Part shown: one piece after another, positions 41,420-50,178 of the stretch | How the letters are laid out: the number at the start of each line of letters is the position of its first letter | How positions within the stretch are numbered: position 1 is the first letter of the stretch | Origin: Pontibacillus yanchengensis Y32 | Lineage (GTDB): Bacteria > Bacillota > Bacilli > Bacillales > BH030062 | Assembly (NCBI RefSeq): GCF_000770635.1 | Contig: NZ_AVBF01000013.1 | Coordinates: 1-64,000 of the forward strand | DNA length: 64,000 nucleotides | Direction: 5' to 3' | The notes under the pieces: generated by a model | Seen by the model: the letters and a program-made list of their open reading frames with translations, nothing else | Database searches by the model: none | Told to the model about the DNA's origin: nothing | Translations under genes and position numbers: made by a program

Positions 41420-43834
41420 TCATGTAGTTAACACTTCTCTTTTCCCATAATAATTGTTTTGCGCAGTATCATCTTCCAGTATTTTGCTCCAAGGTTCTTC
41501 ATACCGTTCTAACGTACGTGAAAGTCGAGCATTTAGTTCTACCCGCTTAGCTTCGTTCTCTAATACTTCTTTAATGTGATCTAGACCGAAACGTTCTACC
41601 CATTTTGAAGTGCGCTCTAAGTAATGCCCCGTTTCTCTGTAATATTGTAAAAAGGCTCTCGTAATCTCAAGCAATTCTTCTTTCGTTTTTACGGTGTACA
41701 ATAAATCGCCTGCTCGTAAATCGGTTCCTCCGTTACCACCGACATAGATTTCCCATCCTCCATCAATTCCAACGACGCCGACATCTTTAATACCTGACTC
41801 GGAGCAGTTACGCGGACAAGCTGATACACTCATTTTTACTTTGTGAGGTGTATCTAGACGCTCAAACATTCTTTCTAATTCTTGCCCCAACCCCATCGAA
41901 TCCTGAGTTCCAAAACGGCAGAATGTGGATCCTACGCATGTTTTCACTGTTCGTAGTGTTTTCCCATACGCGTATCCTGATGGCATATCAAGCTCTTTCC
42001 ACACAGCAGTTAAATCTTCTTTTTTCACTCCCATTAACGCTATGCGTTGTCCACCAGTCATTTTTACTAGAGGAATGTGGTACTTCTCAGCAACTTGACC
42101 AATTCGAATTAAGTCTTGCGCTGTCGTTACTCCTCCGTACATTCTAGGAACTACAGAATAGGTTCCGTCTTTTTGAATGTTTGCGTGCATCTTTTCATTA
42201 ACAAGTCGAGAGTTGCGGTCATCTTTATATTCCGGATGGACCATACCAAGATAATAGTTCAAGGCAGGACGGCATTTGGTACAGCCTTCCTCATTCTGCC
42301 ATGCAAGTACGTTCATCGTTTCTTTTATGGTAGTAAGTCCTTTTTCCTTGATTTCATCTACTACCTCATCATGGCTTAATGGTGTACATCCACACATTGC
42401 TACCTTTTGTTCTGAACTATCAAACTCTTCACCAAGTGTATGCTCTAAAATATCTGCAATAATTGGCTTACAGCGTCCACAGGAACGTCCTGCATTTGTA
42501 CAGCCTTTTACTTCCTCAACCGAATGAAGGCTATGTTCATGAATTGCTGATACGATGTCCCCTTTGGAAACACCGTTGCACCCACACACCATCTCATCAT
42601 CTGGCATGTCGTTAATACTATGTGTTCCTTCAGCTCCAATAGGTTGCAACAACTCCATATCTGTCAAGTTTGATATATCTTCCTTGAGTGTCATGAGACG
42701 AAATAGCCGTGTACTTTCTTTCGTATCCCCATACATCACGATACCTACAATCTGGTTATCACGTAGTATCACTTTTTTATAGACACCAGCATATTCATTA
42801 TGAAATCGAATAACAGTAGATGTAGCATCCTCTGTTATTTCACCAGCAGAGAAGAGATCAACACCTGCTACTTTTAACTGAGCACCTGTGACAGAACCTT
42901 CATAGGGCAATACTTTTCGGTGACAAACTTTCTCAGCCAGCACCTTTGCCTGCTCATAAAGAGGTGCTACCAATCCGTAAGTAACTTCGCGGTGCTCTGC
43001 ACATTCTCCAACGGCATATACATGCGGGATACTCGTTTGCATCAGGTCATTAACGACAATACCACGGTTCACACGTACTCCAGATTCACTAGCTAGCAAG
43101 GCATTTGGAACAATTCCTATTGCCATCACGACAAGGTCAGCCTCCACTTCTGTACCATCTGTAAAACGAAGCCCTCTTACTCGCTCATCACCGAAGATTT
43201 CAGTTGTTTTCTTTTCCAATAGGAAGTTCATACCCTGGTTCTCAAGCTCTTGCTTCAACATCTCACCTGCAATAGGGTCGAGCTGACGTTCCATCAAATG
43301 ACCCACCAAATGAACAACATCAACTTTCATTCCCAGGTTCAATAATCCCCGAGCTGCCTCAAGACCAAGCAACCCGCCACCTATTACGACCGCTTTCTTA
43401 TACTGTCTTGCCGCTTCCATCATCGTTTCTGTATCTTGAATATCTCTAAAACCTGTAACGCCTTTTTTATCAACACCCGGCAATGGAAGCATTAACGAGG
43501 AGGATCCAGTTGCAAAAATTAACTCATCATAAGGAGTGATTCTTCCTTCATTAGATATGACTCTCTGGTTCTTGGTGTCCACCTTCACTATGGTTTCTCC
43601 AGTATAAAGAGTAATCTTATTCTCCTCATACCAGTTCCAGTCGTTTAAGATAATGTCGGATACCTCAGCATCTCCCTGCAGAACTGTTGAAAGCTGGATA
43701 CGATTGTAGTTTGGATGGGGTTCTGACCCGAAAATCGTAATCTCAAACATCTCTGGACCTAGCTTCAATATTTCCTCAATTGTTCGTATCCCCGCCATAC
43801 CATTCCCAATCATCACAAGCCGTTTCTTCGACAT
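41420..43834 (-). CDS. nirB: Nitrite reductase [NAD(P)H] large subunit NirB
   Basis: An 804-residue protein that reduces nitrite to ammonium. Domains in order: FAD/NAD-binding (MIGNGMAGIRTIEEI, VIGGGLLGLEAARGLL); two BFD-like [2Fe-2S] domains (VCGCNGVSKGDIV..CGRCKPI and MCGCTPLSHDEVV..CTKCRP); and the sulfite/nitrite reductase domain with siroheme-4Fe4S cysteines in KTCVGSTFCRFG and SACPRNCSESG. The ATG at 43834 follows GGAGGGATC; the longer frame to 43861 is less likely. It is the first gene of the operon nirB-nirD-cobA/hemD-sirB, with an FNR/CRP-like palindrome about 130 bp upstream. Confidence 0.93.
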   Translation of the reverse strand: MSKKRLVMIGNGMAGIRTIEEILKLGPEMFEITIFGSEPHPNYNRIQLSTVLQGDAEVSDIILNDWNWYEENKITLYTGETIVKVDTKNQRVISNEGRITPYDELIFATGSSSLMLPLPGVDKKGVTGFRDIQDTETMMEAARQYKKAVVIGGGLLGLEAARGLLNLGMKVDVVHLVGHLMERQLDPIAGEMLKQELENQGMNFLLEKKTTEIFGDERVRGLRFTDGTEVEADLVVMAIGIVPNALLASESGVRVNRGIVVNDLMQTSIPHVYAVGECAEHREVTYGLVAPLYEQAKVLAEKVCHRKVLPYEGSVTGAQLKVAGVDLFSAGEITEDATSTVIRFHNEYAGVYKKVILRDNQIVGIVMYGDTKESTRLFRLMTLKEDISNLTDMELLQPIGAEGTHSINDMPDDEMVCGCNGVSKGDIVSAIHEHSLHSVEEVKGCTNAGRSCGRCKPIIADILEHTLGEEFDSSEQKVAMCGCTPLSHDEVVDEIKEKGLTTIKETMNVLAWQNEEGCTKCRPALNYYLGMVHPEYKDDRNSRLVNEKMHANIQKDGTYSVVPRMYGGVTTAQDLIRIGQVAEKYHIPLVKMTGGQRIALMGVKKEDLTAVWKELDMPSGYAYGKTLRTVKTCVGSTFCRFGTQDSMGLGQELERMFERLDTPHKVKMSVSACPRNCSESGIKDVGVVGIDGGWEIYVGGNGGTDLRAGDLLYTVKTKEELLEITRAFLQYYRETGHYLERTSKWVERFGLDHIKEVLENEAKRVELNARLSRTLERYEEPWSKILEDDTAQNNYYGKREVLTT

Positions 43835-43966
43835 AATGATCCCTCCATTAACATTGTTCACTATTTCACATGTACAACTAGAAGTTTGCTCAATATTTCA
43901 CATATGCATTTTCACTTTTTTCTTTTATCTTTAATTCTAGTTTATCTTCCATTACCACATTCATTA

Positions 43967-43982
43967 TGTGATTTTTATCACA
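43967..43982. promoter_or_regulatory. CRP/FNR-family binding site upstream of nirB
   Basis: TGTGA-TTTTTA-TCACA, a perfect match to the TGTGA-N6-TCACA class bound by B. subtilis Fnr. A -10-like GATAAA/TAAACT lies near 43939-43946 on the minus strand, which puts the site centre close to -41. Apart from this site and the next terminator, 43835-44263 holds no gene. Confidence 0.65.
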
Positions 43983-44201
43983 TATTTTCGCCCTGGTTGT
44001 GAACATTTAAAGACACTCATGATTAGTATAAAAACATAATCTATTCTTTTATATATATATAATAATAAAACATATTTTTCCACAATGGTAATACAAAATG
44101 TGACTAGTTTAGGAACAATGCTTAGCCTTCCTCCTCACCAGTAAATGGGTTTAGAATCAACTCTAAAAAAGCTCAGCGCTATTTTGTTGAAGAATGTAAA
44201 A

Positions 44202-44228
44202 AAGACGAAATCCTTAAGATTTCGTCTT
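44202..44228 (-). terminator. Terminator of the yuiD-like gene
   Basis: AAGACGAAATC and GATTTCGTCTT form an 11-bp stem with a 5-nt loop; on the minus strand TTTTTT follows. Confidence 0.85.
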
Positions 44229-44263
44229 ATAATTCTATCCTTATTTAAGCTATAACCTCTCAT

Positions 44264-44764
44264 TTATGACTGATCTGATAGCACTTCTGTACGTTGTCTA
44301 TTCTCAAACTTAGCAGAAAAAAAGCCTAGTAAACTTCCAAACATCGCTCCACCTAATACCTCAGCTGGTTGGTGACCTAATAGCTCCTTCAATTCCTTTT
44401 CTCTCTCCACGAATTCAAAGCTTGGAAAATCATTAGAAAGCTTAGCAAATGTGTCTTCTAAATCATTAACAAGCTTAGCAATCTCTCCTGTATGACGACG
44501 AATTCCTTGCGCATCATACATCACAATGACACCAAACACTACTGCTAGAGCTGTTTCTGTATGACGACTTCCTTTATGTGCAGCTAAATAGGTTGCCAAA
44601 GCGGAAACCCCAGCCGAATGAGAACTTGGCATCCCACCTGTAGTAGCAACTTGCTTCCAGTCCCATTTCCCTGACACCTTTTTATTGGTAAGTATTTTCA
44701 AACCTTGGGCAATTCCGATTGCTGATAACGCTGTTACCATACCCCGATTCATTTTTTGCATCAT
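44264..44764 (-). CDS. yuiD: YuiD-like divergent PAP2 (DUF212) membrane protein
   Basis: About 166 residues from the ATG at 44764 (GGAGGAATCA upstream). It belongs to the divergent PAP2/DUF212 family of B. subtilis YuiD. The signature TGGMPSSHSAGVSALATYLA is the PSxHS phosphatase motif, then VVFGVIVMYDAQGIRRHTGE and a C-terminal LLGHQPAEVLGGAMFGSLLG. The family is thought to be membrane-bound acid phosphatase-like; the substrate is unknown. It is monocistronic. Confidence 0.85.
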   Translation of the reverse strand: MMQKMNRGMVTALSAIGIAQGLKILTNKKVSGKWDWKQVATTGGMPSSHSAGVSALATYLAAHKGSRHTETALAVVFGVIVMYDAQGIRRHTGEIAKLVNDLEDTFAKLSNDFPSFEFVEREKELKELLGHQPAEVLGGAMFGSLLGFFSAKFENRQRTEVLSDQS

Positions 44765-44858
44765 TGATTCCTCCACTCATCATTATCTATAGGCTATATT
44801 ATTTTTGATTACCCTAGAGTGAGAGATTTTATTCAATAAATCATGGTAGTTACTCATT

Positions 44859-45324
44859 TTACATTAGGGAGGATTTGAAATTTTTGTTGTAATAGATACG
44901 CTCGTACTTTTTTTCGTTTTCATACCAAGAAGCAATACCTATCAAAAAAATAATGAATATAAGGAAGATTTAGATCCATAAAAACCAGAATCCAGACAAG
45001 TTTAACCAACCGTTGAAGCGATTAGGTCCATAGGCAATAAATTGCGTCATGCCTACCACTATTACTATTATAAGTAAGTATCCTCATCCCCTCTAAGCAA
45101 ACATTTCTCCAGAACCCTCTCTTTCTTGCTTTATACCACCTTCTATAAAACCTAGCCTCACATTTATCATCCCAGATTATACGAATTACAGTTAATGGAA
45201 CTGTAAATAGAACAAGTAAACCATATAACGTTAGATAGTAAATGGTATAAAAGAAGGGGATAGCTACAACCCCAATTATTGCCGTACAAAATAAAATCCA
45301 TTGTGTAGATTTACGTTCTATCAT
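44859..45324 (-). pseudogene. Disrupted membrane-protein gene
   Basis: It begins with a good start (GAGGAGG before the ATG at 45324) and a hydrophobic N-terminus, IERKSTQWILFCTAIIGVVA. The natural frame is lost near 45085. In another frame it continues YLLIIVIVVGMTQFIAYGPN, meets a TAA at 44970-44972, and resumes IFLIFIIFLIGIASWYENEK to 44859. One frameshift plus one nonsense codon mark a pseudogene, although a truncated 100-residue product is possible. No parent family is recognised. Confidence 0.5.
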
Positions 45325-45532
45325 TTACTTCCTCCTCTCGTGAGCACAGTGAAAACTAATAATAGGATATCATACTCCTCCCCTTATCTCTTAAAGTATA
45401 GAAAAAATTACATTCTCGGAAGATAGAATGGAAGCTATGAATCTTTCTACTGAAGAGAAAGTAGCTGAGGTGAAATTTTCAGCACAATAGGGGTTCTACA
45501 CACTGCTAAGAGCGAGCAAGAACTTCAAAGAG

Positions 45533-45564
45533 AAAGAGCAACGAAATAAAATTCGTTGCTCTTT
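45533..45564 (-). terminator. Terminator of the LysE-family gene
   Basis: A 13-bp perfect stem, AAAGAGCAACGAA with TTCGTTGCTCTTT, around a 6-nt loop; it abuts the LysE stop codon. The rest of 45325-45532 shows no convincing gene. Confidence 0.75.
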
Positions 45565-45565
45565 C

Positions 45566-46285
45566 TTATTTACTGCTTTGTGTGGAGAGCCATGCGGCTA
45601 AACTGATCATAATCCCACCAGTAATCCTATCGAGATTCCGTTTAACCCTTGCACTCAATCCAATACCTTTCAATTGACCGCCAATGAAAGCATAGACAGT
45701 CGCACAACAAAATTCAATCACTATATAAACAGCGCCAACGATTAAAATTTGTCCACCTACTGAAGCTGTGTTTGATGTGATAAACTGCGGAAGAAAAACG
45801 GTGAACAATAGTAAAGCTTTCGGATTCGCTGCTGCTACTATGAATTCTTGTTTGGCAAAATCCCATGGTGTTTGTGAATCATCTTTGAAGGTGTCTTCAC
45901 CATTTATGTCATCTTCATCTTTATACGCAGAAGAGCTAGATAGGATGGTTTTCAATCCTAGCCAGCCTAAATACACCACCCCAATCCATTTAATACTATT
46001 AAATAGGAATGTTGATGCTTGAAGAATGGCTCCTAGACCAAGAGATACACCAATAACCATGATAGCGAAAGCAGTAAACCGACCAGTTACAGCAATAATA
46101 GCTGTCTTCGTCCCCCTTCTCAGCCCATTACGCAAGGAAAGGATTTGATTCGCTCCTGGGACAGACGCCATGAGAAAAGATGCTGGAATAAGTGCCATCC
46201 ACTTCACATTCGTTATCATTTCATATAAGTCCATACTCTGTGAATGCAACAAGTATATGGAAAGAGAAAATAAACTAATAAACAT
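45566..46285 (-). CDS. LysE/RhtB-family amino-acid exporter
   Basis: A membrane exporter of up to 239 residues with about six transmembrane helices. The LysE signature is SVPGANQILSLRNGLRRGTK near residues 41-60, then LYLGWLGLKT-type sequence and KQEFIVAAANPKALLLFTVF. Substrates of the family are amino acids and derivatives. The true start is uncertain. The ATG at 46285 has no ribosome site. GGGGAGGAA lies 40 bp further upstream, in register with an in-frame ATT, and an internal ATG (MDLYEMI) gives the usual family N-terminus. Confidence 0.8.
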   Translation of the reverse strand: MFISLFSLSIYLLHSQSMDLYEMITNVKWMALIPASFLMASVPGANQILSLRNGLRRGTKTAIIAVTGRFTAFAIMVIGVSLGLGAILQASTFLFNSIKWIGVVYLGWLGLKTILSSSSAYKDEDDINGEDTFKDDSQTPWDFAKQEFIVAAANPKALLLFTVFLPQFITSNTASVGGQILIVGAVYIVIEFCCATVYAFIGGQLKGIGLSARVKRNLDRITGGIMISLAAWLSTQSSK

Positions 46286-46338
46286 GAAAACATAAAAATA
46301 ATTTCTTTTAATATAAATTCCTCCCCTACTATTTCTAT

Positions 46339-47262
46339 TTACCTTGGTAATGTTTCATAAAGCTTCTTCGTTGCCAACAAGTCATATATGGATGACCCTA
46401 CGCATTTAAACAAATTCACTTGGTCAATCTCCATGCTACCTTTTTGCACCACTTCTTCGATAGTTGTAAACTCTGTTTCACCACGAAGTTCACTTGCTTT
46501 TATCATATCTCCAGATTCTTTAAGTGCAGTAGGTTGATCGACATATATAGAAGGTATTCCTTCCAAAATAGAGTCTGGAATTTCCTGCATGGTTGGATTA
46601 AACGACCCTACTGCCGTAATGTGCTTGGCTTCCCATTGGGATGGGTCGACTTCCGGAAGAACAGGTGTAGAAGAGCCAGTGGCTGTAACTATGATTTCTG
46701 CGTTATGAATTAGGTCTGTAAGGTTTGGCGTTTCTACTTTCAAATGCGGAAAATACTCCTGAACTTTCTCAGAAAAAGCAGCTACTTTCTCCTCCTTTCT
46801 ACTGTACACAAATAAAGTATGGATATCTCGTACCGCCAATGCAGCTTCCAAATGAGTCCATGCTTGAACGCCTGTCCCTACTATTCCTAATGTAGTAGCA
46901 TTTTCAGGAGCTAGATACTTCATTCCTAGACCTCCAATTGCCGCTGTTCTTATTCCTGTAAGTTTATTTCCATCAAACGTGATCAATGGCTCCATTGTAT
47001 CTCTTTTATACAAAGTCATCGTGGAATGAACCATTGGTTTACCTATCTCATTGTTTGATGGGGAAACTCCCACTAGTTTCACAGCATAATAATTCTCATA
47101 GAAGGCAGGCATTAATAAAGCGGTCCTAGCGTCATCTTCTACATGCATCCGATCTGGGTTAATCATTCCCTGCTTATCCCTTTGACTATGAAAACGTTTA
47201 TACTCTTCTATGATATCTTTTACAGTTATGTATTTCGTTATATCTTCAGATAAAAAATCCAA
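46339..47262 (-). CDS. Ornithine cyclodeaminase/mu-crystallin family protein
   Basis: A 307-residue NAD(P)-binding protein starting at TTG after AAAGGAGAG. Family marks are the substrate arm VHSTMTLYKRDTMEPLITFD, KLTGIRTAAIGGLGMKYLAP, and the Rossmann loop LGIVGTGVQAWTHLEAALAV (about 124-143), followed by ATGSSTPVL and AVGSFNPTMQEI. Homologues act as ornithine cyclodeaminase, delta1-pyrroline-2-carboxylate reductase or alanine dehydrogenase; which applies is not clear. The amino-acid exporter gene lies 53 bp downstream, so linked amino-acid metabolism and export is plausible. Confidence 0.87.
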   Translation of the reverse strand: MDFLSEDITKYITVKDIIEEYKRFHSQRDKQGMINPDRMHVEDDARTALLMPAFYENYYAVKLVGVSPSNNEIGKPMVHSTMTLYKRDTMEPLITFDGNKLTGIRTAAIGGLGMKYLAPENATTLGIVGTGVQAWTHLEAALAVRDIHTLFVYSRKEEKVAAFSEKVQEYFPHLKVETPNLTDLIHNAEIIVTATGSSTPVLPEVDPSQWEAKHITAVGSFNPTMQEIPDSILEGIPSIYVDQPTALKESGDMIKASELRGETEFTTIEEVVQKGSMEIDQVNLFKCVGSSIYDLLATKKLYETLPR

Positions 47263-47312
47263 TAATAACTCTCCTTTGCTATACGTATGTTCTTTAAATC
47301 ATACCATAGAAA

Positions 47313-47336
47313 AAGCACGTTTCGAAAAACGTGCTT
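47313..47336 (-). terminator. Terminator of the ABC/TetR operon
   Basis: AAGCACGTTT and AAACGTGCTT form a 10-bp stem with a 4-nt loop that overlaps the TetR stop codon; T residues follow on the minus strand. Confidence 0.8.
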
Positions 47337-47976
47337 ACGTGTCACTTTGCATACACCCATATTTGATCAGTTTCAAATACTCATCAATTTCCAGACTTGC
47401 TTTTTGCTGAATCTCAGCTAATGAAATGGTATTCGCTTGATATTCTTGAACGTATTTGTTTGTTATTTGTTCTAACGCCATCATGGTTAAGTTGACTACT
47501 TTTTCAGGAGATGCATGTTCCTGCAGTAAATCCTTGTCGAGTAATTTGTTTAGATATTCTTCACTATAATAATCCACGTTTTTTTGAAGTAAATGTTTCA
47601 TTTCTTCTTCCATTCCAGCAGGTGGGTGGAGTACGGCATAAGTTACCAATTGCGTTTCTCTATAATATTCTATTTGCACACGTTGTTTAATTAAGATAAC
47701 TTCCTTTACTCGTTCAAAGAAATCTTCTGTACGCACTTCTTTTATCTCTTTCATAATTTGATCACCGATTTGCTGGCGACAGTAATCAACTATATACAAA
47801 AATAGATTCTTCTTATTCTTGAAGTAGTGAAACAATATACCTTTTGAAATCCCAGCACGCGAAGTAATCCTATCCGTAGACGTTTTCTCAAACCCGGTAT
47901 CTGAAAATTCTTCTATACATACTGAGAGAATCGCTTGCTTCTTTTCTTCCGGTAATTTTTCAAAGTTTGCATACAC
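47335..47976 (-). CDS. TetR/AcrR-family regulator of the ABC exporter
   Basis: A 213-residue TetR-family protein starting at GTG behind GGAGG. The helix-turn-helix is TSTDRITSRAGISKGILFHY (about 30-49), followed by KKNLFLYIVDYCRQQ and a long helical sensor domain. It is the third gene of the operon ATPase-permease-TetR. Two palindromes sharing TTGACT-N4-AGTCAA sit at the operon promoter, so autorepression with relief by an exported compound is likely. The effector is unknown. Confidence 0.87.
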   Translation of the reverse strand: MYANFEKLPEEKKQAILSVCIEEFSDTGFEKTSTDRITSRAGISKGILFHYFKNKKNLFLYIVDYCRQQIGDQIMKEIKEVRTEDFFERVKEVILIKQRVQIEYYRETQLVTYAVLHPPAGMEEEMKHLLQKNVDYYSEEYLNKLLDKDLLQEHASPEKVVNLTMMALEQITNKYVQEYQANTISLAEIQQKASLEIDEYLKLIKYGCMQSDT

Positions 47977-47993
47977 TGTAGTAACCTCCGTTA

Positions 47994-48794
47994 TTAAGTT
48001 GCTATATCTTTCTTAAGGTAAAAAGCGTAAGATAACCATGTACTAATGATGGTAATGCCGATCATAATACTAAGGTAAAGTATATCAATTGCTCCTTCAG
48101 AGATAATATCAGCAGCATCCACATATTTAAATAAACTAGCATACTTTAATACTTCCATTTCTTCAGTAATACCAGATACAACACCAAAGAAATAGGATAT
48201 AAGCACAAGGCCTAATGAGACAGAGGTAATGGTTCTTGATTTCTTCATCATGACAGAAAGAAGAAAAGCTACTGCCGCAAATGTTATGTGTAATAATATG
48301 GTGCCAAATATAAGAACCATAAACGTTTTCATTGGAATACCTTCGTCTGCAAATTGAAAACCTATGAGACAAACGATTACATTGATAGCATTTAGAAGGA
48401 GAATGTTGGTTAATACAGCTAACGATTTCTCTGTCATAATCCTTGTTCTTGTAATAGGTTTAGATAACAAAAATTCGATAGTTTTTTCATTCTCTTCTTT
48501 TGCAATCATGTTAGAGGCTAGCATAACAGCATAAATACTCCCTATTAGAGTGGTCATAAAATGCACTTGCATGCCATAAAAGCCTAGTAATGTACCAATG
48601 TCCAATCGGTCCATTCCAAACGCTTGTTTAAACGAGTCAGGATAGGCACTTAACAAATCATTCATAGTTTCTTGATCTTGAGTGAATTGAGGATAGATAC
48701 TAAGCGTCATTAATATAATTCCACCTAAGATAATCCCCCAAATGAATAACGCCTTCGCATTTTTTCTTATCTCCCGATTGTAGATTAACATCAT
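47994..48794 (-). CDS. ABC-2-type transporter permease
   Basis: A 266-residue membrane permease with six predicted transmembrane helices. A long first extracellular loop (PQFTQDQETMNDLLSAYPDS and FKQAFGMDRLDIGTLLGFYG) precedes the conserved cytosolic ANMIAKEENEKTIEFLLSKP, typical of ABC-2 permeases of the BcrB/NatB type, and RIMTEKSLAVL. It pairs with the ATPase encoded 15 bp upstream. Both are probably an exporter for a drug, lantibiotic or lipid-like substrate. GGGGAGG precedes the ATG. Confidence 0.88.
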   Translation of the reverse strand: MMLIYNREIRKNAKALFIWGIILGGIILMTLSIYPQFTQDQETMNDLLSAYPDSFKQAFGMDRLDIGTLLGFYGMQVHFMTTLIGSIYAVMLASNMIAKEENEKTIEFLLSKPITRTRIMTEKSLAVLTNILLLNAINVIVCLIGFQFADEGIPMKTFMVLIFGTILLHITFAAVAFLLSVMMKKSRTITSVSLGLVLISYFFGVVSGITEEMEVLKYASLFKYVDAADIISEGAIDILYLSIMIGITIISTWLSYAFYLKKDIAT

Positions 48795-48809
48795 TTAACC
48801 TCCCCTTCC

Positions 48810-49682
48810 CTACTCATAGTAGTGCATAAAGACTTCTTCTAATGATGGCTCTTGAATGAGTAAGTCTTTCATGTCCAATGCTGTTAACTGATTTAATAAT
48901 GGTTTGATTTCACCGCTATATAGAAACGTAATATGATCTCCATTCGTTTCCTTGTTTAATACCCCGTCAAGATCAAAATCAGCTATCTGGCTATCTTCCG
49001 AGATTAGACTTACCTTCTTTAGATTGTTCTTAATTAACGTTTCGACCTTTTCGACTGTTACAAGTTTTCCTTCTTTAATGATAGCTACTCGATCACACAT
49101 TTTTTGAACTTCACTTAAGATATGAGAAGAAAAGAAAATCGTAGCTCCTTTATTACGCTCCTCTGTTAACAACTCGAAAAATATATTTTGCATAAGAGGA
49201 TCCAATCCTCCAGTAGGCTCATCTAAGATTAACAACTTAGGCTCGTGAAGAAGCGCCTGAATGATACCGACTTTCTTTCTGTTTCCAAACGATAAGTCTT
49301 CTATTTTTTTATGAAGATCAAGTTGAAGCCTTTCTGCTAATTGGTGAATGCGGTTTGTGTTTTTATATTCATGAAATTTAGCAGAGTACTGTAACAAATC
49401 TATAGCTTTCATGTCATCATAATAGTGTACTTCTGATGGAAGATAACCGACTAGTTTTTTAATCTCCTTGGAATCAGAGACAATATCCTTTCCGAAAATA
49501 GCAGCAGTTCCATTTGTGGGATGGATGAAATTCAATAACGTTCTAATTGCGGTACTCTTACCAGCCCCATTTGGACCAATAAAGCCGAATATTTCCCCCT
49601 CCTCAATGGATAAAGAAACGTTCTCAATACCTCGGCTTTTTTTATAGTACTTTGTTAAATCATTCATTTCTACAGCTTTCAC
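48810..49682 (-). CDS. ABC transporter ATP-binding protein
   Basis: A 290-residue ABC ATPase. Walker A is GFIGPNGAGKSTAIRTLL (about 33-50), the Q-loop lies in GYLPSEVHYY, and the signature is the degenerate LSFGNRKKVGIIQAL instead of LSGGQ. Walker B is LLILDEPTGGLDPLM, and the H-loop is in FFSSHILSEVQKM. A C-terminal extension of about 80 residues is typical of the BcrA/NatA exporters. The GTG start follows GGGGGAAGG. It is the first gene of the operon. Confidence 0.9.
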   Translation of the reverse strand: MKAVEMNDLTKYYKKSRGIENVSLSIEEGEIFGFIGPNGAGKSTAIRTLLNFIHPTNGTAAIFGKDIVSDSKEIKKLVGYLPSEVHYYDDMKAIDLLQYSAKFHEYKNTNRIHQLAERLQLDLHKKIEDLSFGNRKKVGIIQALLHEPKLLILDEPTGGLDPLMQNIFFELLTEERNKGATIFFSSHILSEVQKMCDRVAIIKEGKLVTVEKVETLIKNNLKKVSLISEDSQIADFDLDGVLNKETNGDHITFLYSGEIKPLLNQLTALDMKDLLIQEPSLEEVFMHYYE

Positions 49683-49702
49683 GTTGACCTTCCCCCTTTA
49701 CA

Positions 49703-49760
49703 AATCTTAAATTGACTAAAGAGTCAACTTAAGATTACTCCTTGTTGACTCATTAGTCAA
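49703..49760 (-). promoter_or_regulatory. Twin TetR operators and promoter of the ABC operon
   Basis: Two copies of TTGACT-N4-AGTCAA (49712-49727 and 49745-49760). The first is extended by AATCTTAA/TTAAGATT into 15-bp arms with one mismatch (49703-49736). On the minus strand -35 TTGACT (49760-49755), a 17-bp spacer and -10 TAATCT (49737-49732) overlap both, so bound repressor would block the promoter. Confidence 0.75.
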
Positions 49761-49858
49761 TAGATGATTTTGTAATTTTTTTGGAGGTTATGTAACCTAA
49801 TCTAATGTTGTTTTTAAAGATACAGAATTTGAGGGAAGCTTATTTAACTTTCGAGCTG

Positions 49859-50102
49859 TAATTTTGAAGACTTGGATTCGACACCAATTTAAGTTAGAGG
49901 GGTGTTTCCGATGATTGGGTGAGGGTAAAGATGCCCTCTGGAGCGACTTTTCCTGCTTTCGGAGCGAGATTCGAAAAACAGGAGCAACTTTCGAGATATT
50001 GGAGCGAGAATTGAGATATAGGAGCAACTTTTGAAAAATAGGAGCGACCGCGATTTTGTCGAGTGCAGAGCACTGGCCGAGTTCCCAAGTCTTCAAGATA
50101 AT
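49859..50102. repeat. Modular repeat element E with 12-bp inverted ends
   Basis: It opens with TAATTTTGAAGACTTGGATT, identical to element F at 58339. Its ends carry TTGAAGACTTGG (49864-49875) in inverted orientation (50085-50096). Between them are a GTGAGGGTAAAG stretch and a 20-bp tandem array. Long spurious frames cross it. Confidence 0.6.
49940..50060. repeat. Six-unit tandem repeat with 20-bp period
   Basis: Six head-to-tail units each beginning GGAGC (one is 21 bp, the others 20). Inner units alternate between GGAGCGAGATTCGAAAAACA and GGAGCAACTTTCGAGATATT types, so the higher-order period is about 40 bp. There are no unique spacers, so it is not a CRISPR array. Confidence 0.85.
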
Positions 50103-50131
50103 AGAACTATTGTGGAGTTTCAATAGTAAAA

Positions 50132-50157
50132 AAGAAGCTTGATTTAACAAGCTCCTT
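50132..50157 (-). terminator. Terminator of cwlJ
   Basis: On the minus strand AAGGAGCTTG pairs with CAAGCTTCTT across a 6-nt loop (one mismatch), then TTTTTA. Confidence 0.75.
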
Positions 50158-50178
50158 AGAGTTACTTCATATTTTATG

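Noticed and set aside
45424-45490. Short plus-strand frame before the LysE terminator
   Set aside because: Only about 20 codons, with no ribosome site and no recognisable motif.
49940-50060. Regular 20-bp array considered as a CRISPR
   Set aside because: The units are contiguous with no unique spacers and no cas genes are nearby.
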